Positions 33,138 through 43,779 of a stretch of 64,000 nt of DNA are shown piece by piece (position 1 is the first letter of the stretch; the number at the start of each line of letters is the position of its first letter). The stretch covers positions 3,695,501-3,759,500 of the forward strand of contig NC_065894.1 of the NCBI RefSeq assembly GCF_905147045.1, read 5' to 3'. A model generated the notes under the pieces. The model was given only the letters and a program-made list of their open reading frames with translations. It made no database searches and was not told the DNA's origin. The translations under genes were made by a program, and so were the position numbers. This DNA comes from Nymphalis io. Its lineage: Eukaryota; Arthropoda; Insecta; Lepidoptera; Nymphalidae.

Positions 33138-33598
33138 ATAGTCCGTCCCTTACTATTAATTATTTTGATAATTTTGAAAATTTGTTGGAACAATTTAGTG
33201 CGTCTGTTGATCACACAATCATTATGGGAGATTTTAATACTTGTTTAATTAAAGATGATCAACGTGCCAAACGTTTTAAAAATATAATTAATAGCTGTAA
33301 CCTTAATGTACTTCATACGAACGCAACTCATTTTTTTCCGAATTGTTTGCCATCGCTGTTGGACTTAATGGTTGTTTCCTCGCCTAGTCATGTTGATGCG
33401 CATGGTCAGCTTCCCGCTGAAGCCTTTTCTTACTATGACTTAATTTATTTATCCTATAGGATACGGCCTCCGCGAGCTAAGCCCACCATAGTCATGCGGC
33501 GAAATTACCAGAATTTGAATACTCCCAATTTTATGGCTGATCTAAACAATATCGACTGGACCGCAATATATAATGCCAGCTCAAAGACGATAAAATGA
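33138..33598 (+). pseudogene. LINE 3 endonuclease, C-terminal part
   Basis: The frame opens in SPSLTINYFDNFENLLEQF and reads HTIIMGDFNTCL (endonuclease GDFN motif), LLDLMVVSS and SYYDLIYLSY, where active members of the family normally have a histidine-aspartate pair. The first part of the endonuclease is missing by 5' truncation. The frame ends by shifting by one base into the next piece, overlapping it at ATGA (33595-33598). Confidence 0.8.
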
Positions 33599-34329
33599 GT
33601 ATATTTAATTCCCTATTAAATGATCTATTGGATATACATGCCCCTTTGAACCCTATCAAGCTCAAGCACCTACCGGCTCCTCAGGACATTAAAGCACTCA
33701 TGACAAAGCGTAATGCTGCGAAAGCTAGATACAAAAGAAATGCGACGAACGATAACCTTTTAAAATATAAGCAGCTGCGAAATCATTGCAGTATGCTTTG
33801 TCGTGATGCTCAGCGTAAGTTTATTACTAATGCTATCGAAAAAAGCGGAACATCTAGGATATGGCAGTTTTTGAGATCATTGGGGATAGGGCGTCAGCGA
33901 GAAACGTTTCCTGCCAATTCCAATCTCGATGATCTTAATAAACACTTTATTTCCTCTTCCTCTCTAAAGAATCAGTACAAATCCATCACAGTCAACTATC
34001 TCCATTCATTGCCAATCCCTAGCTATCCTCCTTTCCAATTCAGTCCTGTTACCATGGGAGAATTAAAAAAACACATCCTATGCATCAAATCTGATGCAAT
34101 CGGTTGTGACGGAATTAGTCGAAAACTTATACTTCTTACCCTTAACAGTATTTTGCCTACTTTATGCCATATATTTAACTATTTTTTATTACATGGTGCC
34201 TTCCCTTCTGTATGGCGTAAAGCTCTCGTGATTCCTATTCCCAAAGTTTCCAATCCTTTGCTTCCTTCTCATTTTAGACCTATTTCCATTTCTTTCAAAA
34301 GTATTAGAGCGTGTTGTTCACTCAACTAA
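33595..34329 (+). pseudogene. LINE 3 endonuclease-RT linker and RT N-terminus
   Basis: Reads SIFNSLLNDLLDIHAPLN, AKARYKRNAT, SGTSRIWQFLRSLG, IKSDAIGCDGISRKLI and FPSVWRKALVIPIPK. This is the region before the RT catalytic core and matches LINE 2 (IKSDAVGSDGISRRMI). It runs off frame after HFRPISISF. It contains no catalytic YADD. Confidence 0.85.
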
Positions 34330-34760
34330 ACCAATTCCTCACTATTAATAAAATCCTGTGCCCTTTTCAATCTGGGTTTGTTGATCAGTTTGATCATGTC
34401 TCTGAGTATCGGTATCAGTTAAAGTGGCTGCCAATCAGACTACGAAGAAATCTACAAGCCTTATCTCTTCTCTACTCTATTCTTTATATCGATCACACAC
34501 CATCTTACCTTAAAGAACGCTTTAAATTTCTTGGTTGCGATAACGCACACAACCTGCGTTCTTCGGATGATAATAAACTAGTTACCCCCTGCAGCTGGAC
34601 ACAAACCTACAGTAACTCTTTTACTGCAAAAACCATCAAACTTTGGAATGCACTATCTACAGATATTCGGCAGTCAAATTCATTGAGTATTTTTAAATAC
34701 CGCTTGAAAAGCTATTATTTGTCCATTTCCAAGTATGGTATGTATGTATGTATGAAATAG
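34311..34760 (+). pseudogene. LINE 3 C-terminus fused by internal deletion
   Basis: After FTQLNQFL and CPFQSGF the sequence jumps to DHVSEYRYQLKWLPIRLRRN. In LINE 2, QSGF and LKWLPIRL are about 860 bp apart. The RT core with GVPQGS- and YADD-type motifs is therefore deleted here. The remainder (HTPSYLKERF, KTIKLWNALSTDIRQ, SLSIFKYRLKSYYLS) is the normal C-terminus. The deletion removes catalysis outright. Confidence 0.85.
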
Positions 34761-34839
34761 TATGTGGTTTATAATTTATCTATATATAATCTTATACTCT
34801 ATAATTATAGATAATATGTATCTGCTATATAATATATAT

Positions 34840-35543
34840 AACGCTTTTGTCCGTAGTGGACTTGAGTATGGCAGTGTAGTCTGGAACCCACACTACGATG
34901 TTCACGTCAAAAGGTTGGAAAGCGTTCAAAAACGCTTCATATGGCATCTCTGCTTTAAATTCGGCTTAGCAAAAAAACTCCCTAATTACAAAGATCGAAT
35001 AGCCTTTTTCAAAATGAACACCCTTGCCGATCGAAGACGCTTACTGGACAACATGTTCATCTATAAACTAATTAACGGCACTTTGGATTGTCCAGACTTA
35101 TTATCGCGGATACATATTTCTGCACCTTCCAAGTCATTGCGCACTAGCAAACGCACGATTTTTTCAGAGCATTTGTCTAAATCTAATTTGGGTCATTACT
35201 CCCCTCTCAATAGAATTATGAGAGCCTATAATTCAATAAGCGGAGACAAAGATTTAGACATTTTCGGTAATATGAAAAAATTTAAAAATAAAATATTAAT
35301 TAAAAATACTCAAAATTGTTTAGTTTAGATAGTTTACTTGTGTTCTTGTCTTTATTCTAATTTATTGTTGTTATATAACGGTTTTTAATTAGCTTTTTTT
35401 ACCTTCTGTTTGTTGTCGCTTAACTCTTATTTTGTGCATGCTGTTATCACCTATAAGTAAGATACCACTAGTCTTATTTTTATTCATGTATCTGGAATGT
35501 TTTTAGTGTGTATTTTGTTGGTGATCTATATAAAAATAAATAA

Positions 35544-35548
<5 letters not shown>
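34840..35548 (+). mobile_element. LINE 4: 3' end of a LINE 1-like element inside LINE 3
   Basis: Coding from about 34840 (YNAFVRSGLEYGSVVWNP) resembles the LINE 1 C-terminus (YNCFVRSLLEYGSVVWNP). A short 3' UTR follows, with ggtgatctatataaaaat and AAAT units at 35534-35548, leading into a TA microsatellite. It is a 5'-truncated copy lying in the 3' UTR of LINE 3 in the same orientation. Confidence 0.8.
34843..35328 (+). pseudogene. LINE 4 ORF2 C-terminal fragment, open to its stop
   Basis: An open frame to TAG at about 35328: LEYGSVVWNPHYDVHVKRLE, RRLLDNMFIYKLINGTLDC, LSRIHISAPSKSLRTS, NLGHYSPLNRIMRAYNSIS. This is the post-RT domain of CR1/jockey-type ORF2. It has no endonuclease or RT core. 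The lack of internal stops suggests a younger age than LINE 1. The first bases of the open frame (34762 to about 34840) belong to LINE 3 or the junction, not to this protein. Confidence 0.8.

Positions 35549-35593
<45 letters not shown>
35549..35593. repeat. (TA)n microsatellite
   Basis: About 22 TA units directly after the AAAT tail of LINE 4. Confidence 0.95.
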
Positions 35594-35595
<2 letters not shown>

Positions 35596-35699
35596 TTAGA
35601 AATCAAAATAGAAATAGGTTTTTAAAAAGAGATAAATCAAAACAACTATACAACAATAAACACAAATAGAACAAAGGAATCAAAACTGAGCAACTGGAA

Positions 35700-35850
35700 T
35701 ATTATTTAGGAGATATCCATCACCACCGAGAGTCCAAGCAGATGTGTGTAAAGCCAGCCCGGCTGGCCGATGAGCTCGGCAGGGCAATTCCCCACCACGA
35801 TTATCATCACGTGATCAAGTCGCGCCGCTAGGCCACGCCCCGTCGGAAGA
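35700..35850 (-). mobile_element. SINE-E: another tRNA-headed SINE fragment
   Basis: On the minus strand it begins ggggcgtggcctagcggcgc, where tggcctagcgg fits an A box well. A GC-rich stretch (gtgatgataatcgtggtggg; ctgccgagctcatcggccag; agccgggctggctttacaca) follows. The B-box fit is poor. No second copy is present in this window. It lies inside LINE 3's interrupted 3' UTR. Confidence 0.45.
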
Positions 35851-36059
35851 CATTTCCTAGCAACACGACACTGTCTACCGTCCACCCTCCTTTAAATACA
35901 CTTCCTTCTACTACTACCCTCCTATATTCCTACAATATATATATATATATTTGTATGTATTATTATATGTGGTTAGTGGGATGTAGATATATGTAGTTTA
36001 TTAAATATTTAGTATCTCCTTTTTATATGTAAATGCACTTATCTGTTCTCTTACAAAAT

Positions 36060-36205
36060 TCTTTCACCAAAGGTTGTCTGTTAGAGATCGCTATAAGCGA
36101 TAAGACCGCCTTTGCGCACCACTTTTTCTTTGATTGTTTCTTACTTCTCTCATTTTATGTATATGTTGTGCAAAAAGTGTTAAATAAATAAATAAATAAA
36201 TGATT
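36060..36205 (+). mobile_element. LINE 3 3' UTR and tail
   Basis: Shares its 3' UTR block with 11874-11984 (agagatc.ct.taagcgataag; accgcctttgc; a tail of TAAA/AATA units). Confidence 0.8.
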
Positions 36206-37636
36206 AAAATAAATCTGGCATTGCGTTACTTTAAACAATAATTTATCGGTTTTATTGAAATGTACTAATTTATTTATTTTTTAAACCGTAACCAGCGTCA
36301 GCTTCCCTGAAAATATTTGTAAAACTCAATTTATCAATAATTAAATAGTCTGTCATTTCATAGAGATTTTCAACATAGACGACCTTTTTTATCACCGATA
36401 CAAAATTGGTTTTTAAAAATTAAATTGGTTTTGATAGTTAATAAAACAAAATTCATATATTAGTGTTTACTGGGCCTAATGTGAAACAACAGCGTTATAA
36501 GTTGATGTTGGACAACAACAATCTTAGTGTTTGTGAAAATACAGTTTGTTAGTATTTGTTAGAAATATTTATGTACTTCATTTAATATATTTAATAATTA
36601 CATATTTCTATATCGTATTTGATTTAATAAAAATATAATCGGTTTCAGAATGTCACTCGTATTGTTTGGTAAAAAAAAGTTAAAAAAATAGTTTTTTTCC
36701 CGCGCATATATAAAAAACGGAGAACTAAACGATCGTCATCGAATTAACAATATATGATATTTTGTTATAATTAAATTTAAAATATCTCATAAGTTATTAT
36801 ATTAAAGATATTAAAATTAACACATAATAAAATTTATTACTTCTACTGGTGTATTTATTATATTTAAAAAAAAATTCTACCAGTATTGTCAAGTATATTT
36901 ACAATAATGGTATGTGTTGCTCTATTAACAATATTATAAATAGTAAAAGTGAACTTATAAACACCATATTTCCGCCTCCATTTTTTATTTTATTATTATC
37001 CAATAGCACTTTTTATGAGCCTACTTTAATAAAGTATATTTATATTTTTGAGTATCAATTAAAATGACTGAACTTAGTCAACTTTAAATAAACACCTGTA
37101 TTTATTGATTTTTTTTACTTACTATGTATTGTAAGTATCTGGTCATTGTTATATATATGGTCTAATATATATATGGCCTAATATATATATATATATTTGG
37201 TCATTGTTATCAACACGAAATTGGTTTTTCTTATATGGATGCAAGTGGAATGTTAAATCTTCGATATAAATCATCAATTCGTTTTTCTTGTAACAATAAT
37301 AAAAATTACTTAATGTAGAATTATTTACGTTTTTTTTTAAGAAAGAAAATAATTTATGTAGCAACAAATTAATGTAATAACGGGCTCCGTCTTTCTCTTC
37401 CCAAGAATATTAGTTTCATAAATTCAGTTTGAGCGTGTCAAGGTGCTTCAAAACTACGATAATGTCAGACTTTATTAAAGAGGTCTCGTCACTATGTGTT
37501 GGCCGAGTGTTCAAAAGTTTTAATTAAAAACTGAACTTAACAACTGTTATAAATATTTATACGCTTAATATTTAGTCCATAAAAGTTAAATACAATTGGA
37601 AAGTAGCTACTAGTCCTAACTATATATAATATATGT
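36206..37636. other. AT-rich, mostly featureless
   Basis: A 13-bp direct repeat (tggtcattgttat) brackets a TA-rich stretch at about 37140-37210, within which ggtctaatatatata and ggcctaatatatata form a short tandem. No gene was recognised. Confidence 0.4.
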
Positions 37637-37836
37637 AGACCGATTTCGGCCACAGCGGCCAATCGCAACAGAGATTAGCCAACTGCGCAGGAGATATTAT
37701 AGAGCACTAGTTTGTGTGCAAACACAGGTGCACTCTCTGTTCCATAGTAATAATCTGATCGGACGACAATCTAACACGACCGGAAAGAATCCAGGCGAAG
37801 GACCAACGGCTTTACGTGCTTTCCGAGGCACGGAAG
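37637..37836 (-). mobile_element. SINE-D 3' module
   Basis: Antisense: gaccgatttcggccacagcg, ccaactgcgcaggagatatt, caaacacaggtgcactctct, ccaacggctttacgtgcttt, ending at ccgaggcacgga. The tRNA-like head is missing. Confidence 0.85.
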
Positions 37837-37854
37837 CATAGTTCCTTATATTTA

Positions 37855-38275
37855 TTATAAGTATCATTAGTTTGTTTGTTAGAGTTTCATGTCTTAACTA
37901 TACAACCGATTATCGCAAAATTATGTAACACGTTTTCAGCAATATAGAAAAGAACATAAGAAATAGTGAACTAACATCCGCGGACCGAAACTTTGTTTAT
38001 ATTAATAGTTTAGGATCCTTCCTCTAAAATGTTTTAAGGAAATTGATGTTATTACTTAAGCCACTTATCAATAGAAATAATTATAAAATCGTAACAAGAT
38101 TCATCTTATACAGTTTACTACCCGTCCCAGCTTCGCACGGGTAGAGTAACGATCAATATAAAATGGTTCTATCGTAATGCCACCTCTAATAATTTACGCA
38201 GTCAATAAAACGCCCGTCGGCATGATTTTTTCTGACATCTACAACATTTATCGTAATATTACAAACCCTTATTAA
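37855..38275. mobile_element. Helitron-like dispersed repeat fragments
   Basis: 37862-37950 resembles the 5' part of the family (tttgtttgttagagtttcat; acaaccgattatcgcaaaat). 38112-38275 on the minus strand contains the familiar ctacccgtgcgaagctggga phrase near its end. This family is widespread in Lepidoptera; the class is inferred. Confidence 0.5.
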
Positions 38276-38332
38276 TTATATACGTACATCTCCCCATGTA
38301 TCAGTCCGTCTAATCTAATATAATATAATATT

Positions 38333-38925
38333 ACTGGTGGTAGATCTTTGTGCTCGTCTAGGTAGGTACCACCCTCTCATCAGATATTCTACCGCAAAAC
38401 AGCAGGAATTGGTTTTTTTTTTTTTTTTTTATAGAATAGGAAGGCGGACGAGCATATGGGCCACCTGATGGTAAGTGGTCACCAACGCTCTTAGACATTG
38501 GCATTGTAAGAAATGTCAACCATCGCTTACATATCCAATGCGCCACCAACCTTGGGAACTAAGATTTTATGTCCCTTGTGCCTGTAATTACACTGGCTCA
38601 CTCACCCTTCAAACCGGAACACAACAATATCAAGTATTGCTGTTTTGCGGTAGAATATCTGATGAGTGGGTGGTACCTACCCAGACGAGCTTGCACAAAG
38701 CTCTACCACCAGGAAAGATGGTATCGTTGTGTTCCGGTTTGAAGGGTGAGTGAGCCAGTGTAATTACAGGTACAAGGGAGATAACATCTTAGTTCCCAAG
38801 ATTGGTGGCGCTTTGGTGATGTAAGCGATGGTTAACATTTCTTACTATGCCAATGTCTATGGGCGTTGGTAACGACTTACCACCGGGTGGCCCATATGCT
38901 CGTCCACTTTTTCTATTCTACAAAA
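38333..38925 (+). mobile_element. SINE-B copy interrupted by another SINE-B
   Basis: 38333-38416 is a sense SINE-B head (ctggtggtagatctttgtg to gcaaaacagcaggaattgg). The same copy resumes at 38712 (tatcgttgtgttccggtttg) and continues to the tail (ctcgtccactttttctattc) near 38925. The break is exactly where the antisense copy 38417-38711 sits. Similar words on both sides (aggaattgg, aggaaagatgg) may be a diverged target duplication. Confidence 0.85.
38417..38711 (-). mobile_element. SINE-B copy nested inside SINE-B
   Basis: Antisense full copy. A T run (the poly(A) tail in sense) at 38412-38430 is followed by atagaataggaaggcggacg, the body, and the head at acgagcttgcacaaagctct. It shares the gctcttagacattggc variant with 44.4 and 60.1 kb, so it belongs to the same subfamily. 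Confidence 0.9.
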
Positions 38926-38937
38926 TATATATATAAA

Positions 38938-39080
38938 TATAATAATTGGTTAAAACCGTATGAAAATCCATTTGGTAGCTCTTAATTTATCGCGTTCGGA
39001 CAGACAGGCAGAGAAATATCTCAACATATGGATGTTAATATAACTGATTGAGATTAATCAACTTTGACTTCAAATAATGA
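38938..39080 (+). mobile_element. Helitron-like fragment
   Basis: gttaaaaccgtatgaaaatc and ttatcgcgttcggacagaca are typical phrases of the dispersed lepidopteran repeat also seen at 37.9 and 44.8 kb. Confidence 0.5.
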
Positions 39081-39239
39081 CACGTAAATTTTTTATGTCG
39101 ATGATTTTTATACTATATATTCAAAAGTACAGTTGAATAAATAGAAATATTTGATTAAATATGAGGAGAGATGCAAATTCCGTTTATTAAAATAATACAA
39201 ACGTAAAGTAAATTTCATTAGCATATTAAATTAACATCT

Positions 39240-39385
39240 AAAGTATTAAATCTCCATAAACACTCAGTCATTTAATTAAGTAAGATTCTTGCAACGCTAG
39301 ACAAAGTTATCACGGTGTCTGTGAATTCCCCCGCGTCTCCTTAACGGCAAGTAACAGTTACCGCAGCAACGCTGCACTGATGTCT
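39240..39385 (-). repeat. Repeat I, copy 2
   Basis: The minus strand reads gttacttgccgttaaggaga, cgcgggggaattcacagaca, then ccgtgataactttgtctagc and cttaattaaat, matching 30690-30830 in inverted orientation. Confidence 0.75.
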
Positions 39386-40409
39386 GGGTGAAATTCTAAA
39401 CGAATGACATAATCTACTTGTATTATTTTTAAATCAGATTACATCTAGTATACAATATATTTTAATAAATTTTACATTGCATAAATACAGATGCACGAAT
39501 AGATTAACTATGAGAGATCTTATGAATATTTTAACACAATTTTAATAAATACTTGTTTCTGCTTAATGGCGGCATGAATGAGAGGATTGAGTGGAAACCT
39601 TTAACGAAGATTGCGGATTCAAATTCGGGTCAGGAACATTAAGTTTTCTATCAACTACGACCGTATTATTGTATTTAATTATTTTTATTCACGTAGCACA
39701 TATTTTACATATTATTCTAAAGATACCGTTCTTTCAATTATAATTTGATAATTAAAACAAAGCACTGATTTTTTCAAGATACAGCGACTGATTTAACTAA
39801 ATAATATATATTTGTTTGTATGTACGGGTGACATACAATTGGCGTGGTTTTCAGCGAAAAGAAAAGGTAGTAAGAGCCAAAAGCTTTTTATAGTTATAAA
39901 ATTTAAACGAAAAGGTTTTAATAAACCTCCCTTAGTTACAGTCATAGATTATTTCTAAATATAATTAAGTAACCGGTTTATGACTACAACGTTTAGCATT
40001 ACGAGTATAAATAAGAAGAAATAGAAGTAAAGATTAGAAGACATTTCGTGACTTTTTTCTTTTAATAAAAAAAATACGTTTTTATATTTTATTCAGACAT
40101 AACCCTTGAAAATACAATGTAGTTTACATTAAATATTTTAATTTTTTCACTTTGAACTGGTTTTACCCGTACAACAAGCAAATTAAAGATTATCAATCAT
40201 TACCTTTCCTTTCAACCCCATCTTATTTAAATAAACATCATCAGAAAATTTGCATTTGACAGAATTTAATCCGATTCTGCCCCATGTATACTAAGCTGTA
40301 CTGGGTCAACGTAAAGGACTTGAGTTCTTGAATAGGGAGAGGCTTTTGCTTAGCACAAATAGCATTCCGTGAGTGTGTCACTGTTGCAAAACACAGTATA
40401 CTTCTTTAC
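39386..40409. other. Nothing recognised
   Basis: About 1 kb of AT-rich DNA. A weak SINE-A-like phrase (tgagaggattgag ... gattcaaattcgggtcagg) at 39575-39630 may be a very old head. Confidence 0.35.
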
Positions 40410-40422
40410 TTGCGTTTGTATA

Positions 40423-40715
40423 ATAACAGCACGTTAATGACCCACTGCTGGGCTAAGGCCTTCTCGCCCTTTTTGAGGAGAAGGTTTAGAGCTTATACGC
40501 TGCTCCAATGCGGGTTGGTGAATACACATGTGACATTATTTCAATGAAATTAGACACATGCAGGTTTCCTCACGATGTTTTTCTTCACCGTCAAGCACGA
40601 GATGAATTATAATCACAATTTAAGCACATGAAAATTCAGTGGTGCTTGCCCGGGCTTGAACCCACGACCATCGGTTAAGATTCATACGTTCTAACCACTA
40701 GGCCATTTCGGCTTT
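40423..40715 (-). mobile_element. SINE-A copy with 13-bp TSD
   Basis: Full antisense copy (cactgctgggctaaggcctt to aaccactaggccatttcggc). ttgcgtttgtata flanks it at 40410-40422 and 40716-40728. The duplication sets both ends of the element precisely, showing that the tRNA-like head starts near gccgaaatggcc in sense. Confidence 0.95.
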
Positions 40716-40728
40716 TTGCGTTTGTATA

Positions 40729-41239
40729 GAAACATTAGATCAAATTAATCATTTTATTACAGTAGCATTTACATACATATCAACATAACATATCCATATA
40801 TATCACCCGTGTGACAATTCCAATATTTTATTATAAAAGATTTTTTACGACTCAACGAGGTATTGCCATTACGAGGTCATGTTCGTGCAGCGATTATTTC
40901 GATGTTTCTTACACATTATTAAAATTTAATACTAATATAATAAATGTAAATTATTATTTGAAATTCAAATTTTGATTTAATATTTTCCTTATTTTTCTAT
41001 CATAGACGATGAAGTTATTCCGACTATAAAATCACACAAGCCTTATTTAGTCTCACGACTAACATTTAGCGTAGTTAATAAATAGCTATCCTTGTATGCT
41101 CTACAATTACATTCTCCGCATTCAGAGAGTTTTAGTCCTAATACTCTAGTACAGTGAGACTGAAATCCTGAATTATAAATTTAATCAGTAATAATACTAA
41201 AATAAAATAGTACAACAAACCCATATCAATGTATCGTCC
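40729..41239. other. Nothing recognised
   Basis: AT-rich, with no supported feature. Confidence 0.4.
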
Positions 41240-41680
41240 TGTAACTAGAACGCGTTGCGCGATGTTTCCATATGCTTAATTTATGTTTATAATTCATCCC
41301 GCAATTGTAGTGGAGAATAGCGCAGGTTTCTGCGTGTGTCGAGTGAATATTTGCGACATATGTATCCACTGACACTCATTGGAGCAGTGTGATGACATAA
41401 CTTTTTTTCTATAGTATAGGTAGGCGGACGATCATATATGCCACCTGATGATAAGTGGTCACCAACGCCCATAATTACACTGACTCACTCAACCTTCAAA
41501 CCAGAACACAACAATACCAAGTACTGCTGTTTTGCGGTAGAATATCTGATGAATGGGTGGTACTTACCCAAACGAGCTTGCGCAGAGCCCAATCTCCAGT
41601 AGAAAACTTCAAACCTTCTTTTCAATAGAAGGTGAGGCCTAGGCCCAGAAGAGAAACATAACTGACTGTTACTTTTATTA
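41240..41680 (+). mobile_element. SINE-A copy interrupted by SINE-B
   Basis: The left part (actagaacgcgt ... tgcttaatttatgtttataa ... cattggagcagtgtgatgac) ends at 41402. The right part resumes at 41603 (aacttcaaaccttctttt; gaggcctaggcccag; ctgactgttact). The antisense SINE-B lies between. aactt is present on both sides of the insertion. Confidence 0.8.
41403..41602 (-). mobile_element. SINE-B copy nested in SINE-A, shortened
   Basis: A T run and ctatagtataggtaggcgga mark the tail. The copy jumps from caccaacgcccataa to ttacactgactcactcaacc, so about 100 bp of the middle is missing. The head ends near agcttgcgcagagcccaatc. Confidence 0.85.
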
Positions 41681-41767
41681 CTTTTTTATAATAAATACTA
41701 AATTACTCAATTATTAATTTGAATATGACTAGCAGACCCTTTGTATCTGTATAAAAAATGTAGTAGC

Positions 41768-41940
41768 AGCCCGGGTTGAGAAGGTGCCTAAGAAAGCGCT
41801 GAAAGCCATTGATCCACTTGATCTCGCTCCGGTCGTGTCTGTTTGTCGTCATGTCAGACTACGAGAGTGAGGGATTAATGCATCTGGCTCGCCTCTGTTC
41901 GATAATGGCCACCGTGGCTAAAATATTCTGCCAGTCTTAA
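41768..41940 (+). mobile_element. SINE-D 3' module, degenerate
   Basis: gaaagcgctgaaagccattg, gctccggtcgtgtctgtttg, gactacgagagtgagggatt and ataatggccaccgtggctaa follow SINE-D order in sense. Confidence 0.65.
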
Positions 41941-42167
41941 TCATCGAGTTTGATTAAATATATTATATCTTTTATATTATATTATATTAAATTATATCTT
42001 CGAGTTTTAAAAATTCTCACTGTCAAATCTGAGATGGTCAAATCTTTTTTTGATCATTCCATTGTTTCTCTCGGAATAAAATCTAATCTAATTTACGAGG
42101 GTATTGTTTTATTTACGGATCAATTTAGTCTAGGTATGATTAAAAATAATCGCCAATGTTAGGGTGT

Positions 42168-42232
42168 GTGAAGGTGGTGAACACTTACCATCAGGTGGCA
42201 CATTTAGCCGTCGGCCTACTTATTTTATAAAA
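42168..42232 (+). mobile_element. SINE-B tail fragment
   Basis: ggtggtgaacacttaccatc and aggtggcacatttagccgtc are followed by cggcctacttattttata and an A run, matching the sense tail. Confidence 0.7.
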
Positions 42233-42427
42233 AAAAAAACGGAAAAATTTGGAATATTAGTAAAAATTATACGGCAGTTATATGCGGCCTTTACATGACT
42301 TAATACTGCGCAAAAGATGCCTCTTTATTTAAGGAGATAGCTTTTTAATGAAGCTACTATGTATCACTAAACGTCAATGTATATAAACGAGACAGAATTT
42401 AATGATACACACAACTTTGTAGGTTGT

Positions 42428-42535
42428 TTGCCGAGCACGAGATGATTTATTAACACAAATTAAGCACTTACAATATCAGTGACGTTTATGCGATATCAGG
42501 TCACATTCACGTATTCTATCTGTTTAGCCGTAATT
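42428..42535 (-). mobile_element. SINE-A fragment, degenerate
   Basis: gccgagcacgagatgattta, acaaattaagcactta and cgatatcaggtcacattcac match antisense SINE-A from the body to the head. Confidence 0.5.
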
Positions 42536-43009
42536 CGTAAAATTATACTTGAAGAAAAAATATATAGACTTTCGTAATTGACTGTACCAGTGTACTCGTT
42601 CATGGCGGCGGTCGAGCTCGCGTTTACTTAAAATTTGTTTATTTCCATGTGTTTGTTGAGCGTTGGAATATTTTCAGTACCGTTTTAAATCCTTTTATAT
42701 TTTAGCTTCTGTATCTAGTTACTCTATAAATAATGTTTTAATATCTAATGTTTAGCGAAGGCAATTAATCCATTAATGTAAACAGCCTTTTTACTTTATT
42801 TGTTGAAAAGCAGTGAATTGTTTACACAAATACAGGCAGTATACGTTACATAAATATAGCTCAGTCATATTATATATACAAAGTTAAATGAACAACTTTG
42901 TTGAACAGGATAAGCACACAATACGAATCTTTTTTAGTAGGTTATTGGACGGCTGACGTGAAAATGGAGGGAGTAAGTGGTCCGCCACCGCTCATAAACA
43001 CTGAGACAG
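42536..43009. other. Nothing recognised
   Basis: AT-rich. A GC-richer patch (catggcggcggtcgagctcg) lies at 42601-42620 without supporting context. Confidence 0.35.
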
Positions 43010-43130
43010 AATATGAGTCTCTTGAAAGATTATCCAACTGTGTAAGAGCTATTATAGTGCACCACTTGTAGGCAACAGCAGGTGCAATCCCTTTTTCCTC
43101 GCTCTTATAATCCGATGGTATGGTAATTCT
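43010..43130 (-). mobile_element. SINE-D fragment, degenerate
   Basis: gagtctcttgaaagattatc, caactgtgtaagagctatta, gcaggtgcaatccctttt and ataatccgatggtatgg follow antisense SINE-D. Confidence 0.55.
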
Positions 43131-43779
43131 ACTAATATAAGGTATCTAAATTTTTAATCAAAACTTTATATTGGACTCAAGGAAGTCCATAGGCCCTTAT
43201 AAATTCCGTTAAAGAACGGCCAATGAAAGCACACACTTACCACACAAAGGAGAGCCCGTAAGACGCATGTTATATGCATGTGAGGTAATGTTCTATGAGC
43301 AACAGCTGCAACGGTTGATTAACTCATAAATATGCAGTATGTGTACCAAACGCGCCAACTCGTTTGAATAGTTTACTCCTAACATTTACTACGTTTTTTA
43401 GCTATTGATTGTATTTCTTTACTTGGTTTTACATTGTGGTACGGCTTTATGCTATCCCATCCCACTCTACTTAGGTAAGGTAATTATTGAAACATCTTTC
43501 AGTGTCTTCCTTTCTCATACTTTTCTGTCTAGTTACACTAATTGATTCATTCCAAAAATGCGAAGTGCATTTGTTCCAAGTTTTTGTCAATCGACTCCAT
43601 CGCCAATATCAGCGTCAGCTGGCCTAAGAATGTGTCTAACAAGCATCTGTTGGAACGTTGCCACGAAACCAAAAAATACTTAAACATTTTTACGTACAAA
43701 CTTTTACAAGTAATATTTCAAAGATAACTTATTTAAAAGGAAATAAATTTTCTATTTATTAATTTCCAAGCTCGGTGGC
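43131..43779. other. Nothing recognised
   Basis: No supported feature. A 61-codon frame at 43542-43727 has no domain. Confidence 0.4.

Larger units (their letters stand above)
33136..36205 (+). mobile_element. LINE 3: same family as LINE 2, deleted and interrupted
   Basis: Coding remnants occupy 33138-34760. The matching 3' UTR (gcgataagaccgcctttgcg near 36078) and AAAT-type tail reappear at 36060-36205. Between them lie the 3' end of another LINE (34840-35548), a TA microsatellite and a SINE fragment, read as later insertions into the 3' UTR. The 5' end is truncated within the endonuclease. Splitting by insertion is inferred from order and orientation. Confidence 0.75.

Noticed and set aside
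35700..35850. Hammerhead or HDV-like ribozyme in the GC-rich block
   Set aside because: ccgatga resembles the hammerhead ctgatga word, but the GAAA word and stem order do not follow. No HDV-like double pseudoknot could be drawn. The A box fits a SINE head better.
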